NCBI RefSeq assembly: GCF_022682495.2
Contig: NC_071390.1
Location: forward strand, 153,116,583 to 153,180,582
Source: Desmodus rotundus
Lineage: Eukaryota > Chordata > Mammalia > Chiroptera > Phyllostomidae
Direction of reading: 5' to 3'
DNA length: 64,000 bases
Under the pieces are notes generated by a model. It was given only the letters and a program-made list of their open reading frames with translations. It was not told where the DNA came from and did no database searches. Made by a program: the position numbers and the translations under genes. Positions within the stretch are counted from its first letter, which is position 1; every line of letters begins with the position of its first letter. Below, in pieces: positions 56,815 to 64,000 of the stretch.

Positions 56815-57826
56815 ATAAAATTTAATTTAATTTTATTATTTTGTATTTTTCCATTGTCATTTAGTCCCCTTATACGCCCCTCCCCCCAGCAATCACCACC
56901 ATTGCCCATGCACATGAATCCTTTTTTCTTTTTGCTCAATCCCTCTCTTTTCCCTCCTCTCCCCACCTTAGGTGTCATCCTGCTCTCTATGAGTCTGTCT
57001 TTGTTTTCCTTGTTAGTTTGTTCATTAGATTCCACATGAGTGAAATCATACAGTATTTGTCTTTCTCTGACTGGCTTATTTCACTTACCATAACGTTCTC
57101 CATGTCTATCCATACTGTCGCAAAGAGTACATTTTTCTTTTTTACAGCCAAGTAGTATTCCGATGTGTAAATGCCCCATAGTTGTTTTATCCACTCATCT
57201 GCTGATGGACACGCAGGCTGCTTCCGCAACTTGTACTTGTAAATAACACTGCAATGAACATAGAGGTTCTTATGTTCTTTTGAATTACCGTTTGGGGTTC
57301 CTTCAGGTACATTCCTAGAAGTGGAATTGCTAAGTCAAAAGGCAGATCCATTTTTAATTTTTTGAGGTATCTCCATACTGCTTTCCACGGTGACTGCAGT
57401 AATCTGCATTCCCACCAACAGTCAACACATTGCTCATAGCAGTATTTTATCAGATATATCTCCCTAGGCAAGGGAAACAAAAGGGACTCTATCACACTAA
57501 ATGGGACTATATTACACTAAACGGGACTATATCACACTAAAAAGTTTTTGCACAGCAAAGGAAAACATGAACAAAACAAAAAGACAACCCATGGAATGGG
57601 AGAATGTAACCCATGAGAAGGAGATAATATCCAAAATTTATACAGAACTTACAAAACTCAACATCAAAAAAAAAAACCCAGTTAAAAATTGGGCAAAGGA
57701 CCTGAATAAACACTTACCAAAGAGGACATACAGATGATCAGTAGACATATGAAAATATGCTCGATGTCACTAATCATCAGAGAAATGCAAATTAAAACCA
57801 CTCTGAGGTATCACCTGTCAGGTGGG
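56815..57826 (-). mobile_element. 5'-inverted (twin-primed) L1 insertion
   Basis: Left segment (about 56815-57422) is antisense L1: 3' UTR and end of ORF2, with GTGTCATCCTGCTCTCTATG, AAGTAGTATTCCGATGTGTA, CTGCTGATGGACACGC and CATTCCCACCAACAGT. Right segment (about 57423-57826) is sense ORF2: AAGTTTTTGCACAGCAAAGG, ATTGGGCAAAGGACCTGAAT, and AGAAATGCAAATTAAAACCAC, ending near CACCTGTCAGG. In an intact L1 the two pieces are about 90 bases apart, so a short piece was lost at the inversion junction. An 8-base low-complexity repeat, TTTCTTTT (56807-56814 and 57827-57834), may be the target-site duplication. Three 20-base tandem copies sit at 57483-57542. Confidence 0.85.
57483..57542. repeat. Three 20-bp tandem copies within L1
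   Basis: GGGACTATATCACACTAAAA-type unit repeated three times with few differences (57483-57502, 57503-57522, 57523-57542). A normal L1 has the unit once, in the segment coding just before the AAAGC(T)TTTTGCACAGC block. Confidence 0.85.
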
Positions 57827-57899
57827 TTTCTTTTCAAATATCCCTGGTCATTCTTTACAGTTTCTAGTTAACAGAATATATATTAAGGTTTTTAAATAG

Positions 57900-58230
57900 T
57901 CTTTGAATGTGGCAAGTGTAATTTAATTTGGAGACGGTCTGTGATAATTCCATTATCTGATGTACTTATGAGTGGGTTTCTTCTGTTACTTCGTTTGGTT
58001 TCTTGCTTGTGATGACCTGTTTCTTTTGCATTTGGTACTTTTGTCCACGAGCTGTGCATTTTCCTTAGACTTTTAATTGTGAAACCCTCTGAGATTTGAG
58101 ATACAAGTTCATTCTTCTGTGACTCTAGGGTCTTTGGATTATATTCTCAATGTGAAGGTTTTCAGACCATCAGGACAGTGTGAAGTGGGTTGCAAGCCTG
58201 CAGGAGGGCTAGCTTGTGGTTCCAAAATAT
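57900..58230 (-). mobile_element. Old L1 (L1M-type) 5'-region fragment, antisense
   Basis: TGATAATTCCATTATCTGATG, GGGTTTCTTCTGTTACTTCG and TTGCTTGTGATGACCTGTTTC resemble the 5' region of old L1, the same kind of region as 25900-26200. Confidence 0.5.
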
Positions 58231-58919
58231 TAATCATTTTAAATCTATGTCCTCTACATATTTTCAAGTTTTGAAAGATTTTTTTTTTTTGCTGTTTTCC
58301 GCAAAATGGGTTATTTCTGACCCACCCTTTCCCCGAAGACATCTCTGTCTTAAGCCCTTTGGCATCTCTGTTGTAAGAAGATAAATTTCCTGCTTAGAGA
58401 GTGTTGGACTTCGGTTGCTGGTCTTCACACAGCGTGAAACCCTGAACACTGACGTTCCAAATCATCTTTTGGGGAAGAGACCTCAGAATAAATACTGGCT
58501 GAACGATGCTTACTTGGGTTCCTCCATCACTAAACCTCTGCTTTGGGAATATATATACTTTAATGTATCCTGCCACATTATTATAAATTGAAATCTTAAT
58601 CAGAAACACTCTAGGAAACAGATTTGTATTTATATACAGCTGTTACTCTAATTTATTTATTTATTTTGCTGAGGTAAAATGTCTATTCTTTTCTCCATGT
58701 ACTATCAGCTTTACTACCTGTACTTATGGGGATAAAAGTATATAAACCTTTCATCAATAAAAAATAGACAGAGATTATCTGTACATTTTGGCACTTACCA
58801 TGATGCAGAGACATAAATTGGCTCTCATGCATCACCTGCCAAGATATGACTGAGATGATGGCTAATTGAGAAGGACCGGGAGACTCTCTCCAAGGGCCAT
58901 GCCAATGACCCACTTCTCT
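58231..58919. other. Unassigned DNA
   Basis: No sure feature. 58660-58760 may be a weak L1 remnant (TTTTGCTGAGGTAAAATGTC). Confidence 0.45.
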
Positions 58920-59270
58920 AGATTTGTTTACAATAGCAAAGACATGGAAACAACCGGTGTCAGTTGGCAAATTAGTCCATAAAGAAAAGTGGTGTGTATA
59001 TATTCAATAGCATGTTATTCAGCCATAGCAAAGAAAGGAAATCCTGCCACTTGGGACAACCTGGAAGAATCTGGGGGGCATTCTGCTAAGTATGATAAGT
59101 CAGACAGAGAAAGATAAATAATCATGATCTTGTTCATATGTGGAATAAAAAACAAACAAACACCTGAACTTACAGAAATAGAGTAGATTGGTTTTTGCCC
59201 AGGAGCAGGAGTTGGGGGAAGGGGGAGTGTTGGTAAAAAGGTGCACATTTTTCAGTTTATAAGAGAAGTC
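58920..59270 (+). mobile_element. Old L1 3' end, sense
   Basis: TTTACAATAGCAAAGACATGG, TATTCAGCCATAGCAAAG, AAGTCAGACAGAGAAAGATA, TTCATATGTGGAATAAAAAAC and CAGGAGTTGGGGGAAGGGG follow the ORF2 end and 3' UTR of old L1. 5' truncated. Confidence 0.8.
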
Positions 59271-60901
59271 CTGGCTGAAGCATGGCTACTACTTATTTTC
59301 CCGTAATGAATTCCAAGATTTTCTTAGTTACTCTCTTTGGTTCTTTAATGTAAATTACATAGTTATAGGTGATACTGCAACATTATGAATTCTGAAGTAA
59401 GTGTGGGAAATGGCTTCACTTTGTATATTATTAATTCTAAAAACAATTAGATTCTAACTCAACTCTGATTATTTTGTGCCTGTTCATTCATAAAAATTGG
59501 GTACATTTGCTCTCAAACAAGTGTGTGGATTATCTGCTATTATTCTTGGTAACATTAAAAAGAGGTTTTTATGACTACAATATGATGTTCAAGAATAAGG
59601 AAAATATAGAATTGGCAAAAGGCCAGGGGCTTTATTTCAACGTGATGCCTACATGCTACCATTACATGTGCTGTTGTTACAAACTTGACACTAGAGTCTC
59701 TTGATTTATACATGATTGAACCTGAAGGTCATCTTCAAAGATGAAGTGTTTGAAAAACTAAATTTCAGCCTTGATAGTTGCAGAAAAGCCCTTCATAAAC
59801 CTTTCCACTCCCATTTCTGTTTATCTGGTTATGCCTGTTTAAGAATTTAGCTTATTCACTCACTACTCCAAGGAAGCTCTCAAAAGCTCTTTGGGTGGGA
59901 TCCTGATACCATATCTGTTATAACGTTTTTCACACTAAAACCTTACGATTATCTGTCTGTCTCTCCTGCTAATTGAGCATTTTGGGATAGAACACTAGCA
60001 TTTTTAGCAGAATGCAGTTACATAATAGGAGTTTAATTGAATCATGTTTAAATAACAAAATAACTGCAGTGGTATTTAGGGTTTCCTAGAGAGTCTTTTC
60101 ATTATTCAAAAAACTTGAAAGGGTAACTTACTGTTTTACCCTTTCAATAAGTAGCAGAAAGAAGAATATACATGAACCCATCCTCACACAATACTGATTG
60201 CTCCTTGCACTGACTTCTCTGGGCCAGTGCAACACATTTATTGGAAACTGTTAATATAGAAACAAAACATTGGAGATGGAAATAACTAGAGAGAATCTAA
60301 TCCACTGGCTCCTGTCATTTGAGGAGTAAATCGTTGTTTTCTTCACTCCCAGTGGACCTTAAATTAGATAAAATTTTTCTTTCAGTATAATGGGCATCTT
60401 CTTTCCCCATTCACTATGCATTCCTCCTTCTTCTGGCAAGAGCATCCTGTTGCTCTTAGGAAGCTATTCATCTTCTATTCTCAATTATTTTCCTGACTCT
60501 AGAGCAAAGGAAAGGATTCAGGTCTCTCACTTGTGTCTAAATATAGATCTCTGTGCCTCTTTTATAACTTATGCCTATTCTTTATATATATATGCCTTAG
60601 AAGAATCCATCTATATATATATGAATGGGTTTGGTTCTTCACCTCTCCCTCAATTAGAAAGTGAATTTAGAAAAGGAGTAGTTGGATCTACATGGTCACT
60701 ATCTTCTCTCCATCCTTCTATTCCTACCCATGTTCTTGCTCATCATATGTTTATAATATCAAGTCATCAGTGGATGGTGACCAAAAGATGACTGGAAATG
60801 TTAAAGGGCAATTTGAAGTAATGCCTGGCTCTTTCAGATCTAATGACTTGGATTACATGAATGTGATAAGGTACATTAACTCTATAAAGAAGTCGCCAGC
60901 A
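59271..60901. other. Unassigned DNA
   Basis: No sure repeat or gene. A 133-codon plus-strand frame (60390-60791) has no domain I recognise. TA-rich tracts lie at 60583-60625. Confidence 0.5.
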
Positions 60902-61034
60902 CCTTGGCCAGGTGGATCTGTTGCTTGGAGCATTGTCCTGAACACCAAAATGTTGCGGGTTTGATTCTCACCTGGAATGTGGGTTTGATCCCCAGTTGGG
61001 GCACGTATGGGAAGATGTTTTTCTTTCACATCAA

Positions 61035-61100
<66 letters not shown>

Positions 61101-61142
61101 CCCCCTTTCTTACTAAAATCAGTAAACATATCCTCAGTGAGG
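60902..61142 (+). mobile_element. VES SINE, sense, with long TC tract
   Basis: Starts CCTTGGCCAGGTGGATCTGT, has GGGTTTGATTCTCACCTGG and GGGTTTGATCCCCAGTTGGG (the duplicated VES block), TTTCACATCAATGTTTCTC, then a pure TC tract, and ends AAAATCAGTAAACATATCCTC plus AGTGAGG. Similar flanks (AAGAAGTCGCCA and AAGAAGAAGCCCA) may be a worn target-site duplication. Confidence 0.9.
61039..61098. repeat. (TC)30 microsatellite inside VES
   Basis: 60 uninterrupted bases grown from the pyrimidine-rich part of the SINE, followed by a C run. Its length is likely variable between individuals. Confidence 0.95.
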
Positions 61143-63254
61143 AATTAAAAAGGAAGAAGAAGCCCAAATTCTATTATCAGCAATGGTTCTAAACTATATA
61201 AATTGTATGTGTAATCAAAATTTTGGCCTGTTCGCATAGAAATCATACTTTTCCAATTAAGAAATATTCAAATGGTTATAGTATGCTAATTTAGTTTAAG
61301 AATGCCTTTTTCATCTATGAAATTTTAGACACCATTTTAAAAAAGAGAAATGAAGATAACCTCTTTGATAGTAGAATTTTAATTGGAAATCTTAGGATTT
61401 CAGCACAAGAATCTGCATTTTGAATTTCTGTTCAGATGTGTTTAGATGGGTAACCTTTTCAGACTTACTTTCTTCTTTAACATCCTTCCCTCAGGAACCT
61501 AAAAACTAACATTAAATAATCAGTTCACTAAAGTAGGCACTCTGCCCCAAGGTTTGGCAAAGTGCATCCTGTCTCTTTCTCTTCTGAGGTACCTACAAAG
61601 AAAAAAATAGTTTACCAAAGTCAGCCCCACTAGCCAAATCTTCCTCACTTCCAGATAATGATTCTAAATCGGAAGTAAAAAAAAGGTAAAACACCAACAT
61701 CTTGTTAAAAGTTTTTTAAAAGTTTCTACAAGTTATGAAAGTGAAAAGAAAAACAATTACACTGAAACGCAGAACTGTCTTCTAAAGCAATTTGCAAAGC
61801 TATCACGGTTACTACTTCAGGGCTCTAAAATGCTCTTCTCATCAAGTGGAATTTCTCTGGAAATGCTCCATAAGTTGCCCAGGTGATGACAACAACAAAA
61901 AATTTACTCATAAAGATTTCATTTACAGCTATATTTTGAGCAGAGTTTAGGAGGGAGAGATAGTCCAAGTTGGAAATGAAAAATCTGTAGACTTCAGAAA
62001 CAAGGAGAAAAAGAATTATTTTGCAGCGCTAAATATTTCATCTGAATTTGGAATCTGAGCAATAGTTACTGTGGAGTAGATCATTACTAACCTAACTTCT
62101 GGTTAGAAACAGCAAACAGTTTTCGTGAAAAATGGAAATATTTTATATTACATGTGTCTTTCAAAATTAACATGTATCTGATATCTAGAAGTTAAACATT
62201 TTAATTTTAAACGCTGATGCATAAATCTACCAGTGACATACTAAGATTAAAGGCAGAAATTGCTTGTACATTTTCAATTCAAGATTTTAATGAAAGTTTC
62301 AGATTATGCAATTTGAAGTCATTGATTCAAATGTAATGACCACTGAAGAACTATGCAATCTTTCTATTCATAGAGTGTTTAATGAGTAAAGGTAGATGTG
62401 GAGAGGAGAGAAATATCTGCACAAATATTAAAACTGCAGAAATTAGAATCACATAATGAAGACCAGAGTTAATTTCTCCTATGAGTGTTGTTACCACTCT
62501 ATACTCCTTGAGTCATGCGTTAAATGTCCCCACAAGGACGTGATTAGTTTGTGAAATACCTCCTGGAACTATTAAGCCACTGGAAATGAGTACAGTGATG
62601 TTACAGCCTTGAGAACAGACACCCTTTGGTATTCCCTAAAGTGTGTTCTGGAAAACACTAATACAGAGATATGCCCTGGGGTTGGGGGGAAGTATGGCAT
62701 GTTCAGCTAAGTTTGGAAGGCAGGACACGCCATCCTTCTCAGAGAATCACTGTGTATGTTAACACAAAGAGGCTTGAAAAATAGTTCAATAAAGAAGAAA
62801 TTTCACTTTGTTACCTGTATATTTCTCAAACTTGGATAACATGGAAGCCCCCTCTTTTTTAAGTAACACCTGTTAACATCAAACAGAGCTAGTGAGGTAG
62901 ACATGTGTCCAGGGGAGTACTGATAAAAGGTCACGTTATGATTGGAATGAGTGTGAAGCTAGTAAAGCTGAGAGATGAGTTGTGTATTTCAGTCACTGGA
63001 ATGGAATAGCCTTTTTTAATTAATAAACTGAAATCCAACATTTTAGTTGATATATAAGGTTCTGAGAGTTCCATTGGCATGAGGTGGATTCTCTGAGGCT
63101 GTTACCATTTGAGGCCCACACAAGAGAAATGTGGTTTGGCTGTGCAGAGCTGAGGATTGGATGCAGAAGTACGGTAACTGAAGAAATAAAGGACTGGCTC
63201 ATTCTAAGACCTTGCTGGATGAACTGTTCAAGTGCAAGTCCTTACCGTTTCTCA
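61143..63254. other. Unassigned AT-rich DNA
   Basis: About 2.1 kb with no recognisable repeat or gene. Confidence 0.5.
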
Positions 63255-63480
63255 GTGGAGCATTTGCAGCATTGCCCTGCAAAACCTTCCCCACACTCAT
63301 ACCAGAGTAATGTCTGAACTGCAAATTGGACCATGTAATTCACATTTTCAATGTCTTTCAATGACTCTGTATCATTTTTTTGGATAAAATTTTTAAAGTT
63401 TCTAGAATTTACCATATCCATGATCTCTTTCCTTTCCAAAATTAGGTTGTAAAAAATGTGCATTTATCCAGATATTTTGA
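63255..63480 (+). repeat. Possible L2 ORF relic
   Basis: GGACCATGTAATTCACATTTTC, AATGTCTTTCAATGACTCTG and following text weakly follow the L2 region around GATCATGTCACTC and CAATGGCTCC. Confidence 0.35.
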
Positions 63481-64000
63481 CTTGCTGGGTTCACCCTTCT
63501 AGTTGGACCTGACTTGCAACAATCTATGAGCCACTGAATGCAGCCAATTTCCACAGAGCAGATGTCCATATTATTTTTACGTTCTCATCCATTTCAAACA
63601 TTGGGAATTGGCGACCCTGTTATTTCAGGCAATGTGTTCATTTTTAGAAAGAGGGCTGTTGTGGTTACTCTCGTGAGGAAATTTACTGGGCCTGTTAAAG
63701 TTTAATAGAAAACAAACTAAGAATTATTGCACAGTAATGCCACTGACTTGCAATGTGACAGGGAGAAAAGTCTGGAGAGGGAGAAAATGGTACAGCTGAA
63801 AGCACTTTGTGACTGAAGAAAATACAATGGGTACTCAATGAGTGATCCACATTAATGTGATCAGGTCCATATAAGACACTGCCTGACTGAGTGCTGTGAT
63901 TATTCCCAGGGTGGGCATTATTGACTACTGCCAGCATTCTACCGAAGATACAAATGGCCTGTTCATTTAGACTTTGGGGGGGAAATGTGAGGGAGAGGAC
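63481..64000. other. Unassigned DNA
   Basis: No recognised feature up to the window end. Confidence 0.5.

Noticed and set aside
56238..56825. 195-codon plus-strand open frame
   Set aside because: It is the antisense shadow of the PPIA retrocopy, extended into neighbouring T-rich DNA.
57423..57826. Sense ORF2 next to antisense ORF2 considered as two independent L1 insertions
   Set aside because: The segments are near neighbours in L1, join directly and lack a duplication at the junction, so one twin-primed insertion is simpler.
60390..60791. 133-codon plus-strand frame
   Set aside because: No domain, no splice or promoter context, low-complexity ends.
60853..61167. Frames with Arg-Glu or Leu-Ser repeats at the TC tract (also 21901-22140)
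   Set aside because: Dipeptide runs are simple translations of the TC or CT microsatellites.
1..64000. CRISPR arrays, phage or bacterial defence systems
   Set aside because: No regularly spaced repeats, no prokaryotic gene density; repeat content is mammalian throughout.

Overview
The window looks like non-coding nuclear DNA from a mammal, most likely a bat of the suborder Yangochiroptera. The reasons are six tRNA-derived SINEs of the bat VES type, L1 3' ends of the kind seen in bats, hAT and mariner cut-and-paste elements, and an AT-rich background carrying old mammalian repeats (L2, MIR, MaLR LTRs, Tigger). This assignment rests on remembered repeat families, not on a database search. I see no intact protein-coding gene, no tRNA or rRNA gene, no CRISPR array and no bacterial-style operon. 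It could be intergenic DNA or part of a very large intron.

Layout. 0.4-7.7 kb: an L1 3' fragment, two abutting VES SINEs, a Tigger-like element, an inverted (twin-primed) L1 with a 16-bp target-site duplication, an ancient repeat, an L2 ORF fragment and an internally deleted mariner. 7.7-22 kb: mostly unique AT-rich DNA with MIR, L2, a TA-flanked DNA element, a MaLR LTR, L1 pieces and an ERVL-like LTR. 22-26.8 kb: one long antisense old L1 running from the reverse transcriptase region to the 5' region, broken by a VES plus TA repeat and by a recent 76-bp tandem duplication. 27-39 kb: L2 and MIR relics, a second twin-primed L1, two VES copies, an LTR-like block and a foldback hAT element. 39-44.5 kb: largely unique. 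44.5-51 kb: MIR, a long L2 ORF2 relic, a MaLR internal region with its LTR, and LTR-like sequence matching the block at 34 kb. 52-64 kb: a local duplication split by an L1, a cyclophilin A (PPIA) retrocopy, a third twin-primed L1, more L1, a VES with a long TC tract, and unique DNA.

The genes do not work together as a pathway. The best-supported gene-derived feature is the PPIA retrocopy at 56.0-56.7 kb. It has a 14-bp target-site duplication, retains the polyadenylation signal and an A-rich tail, and keeps an open frame through 143 cyclophilin codons before a deletion fuses the frame to the former 3' UTR. I found no convincing previously undescribed biological system. The most interesting material is retrotransposition structure: one processed pseudogene and three 5'-inverted L1 insertions, plus low-confidence candidate exons.
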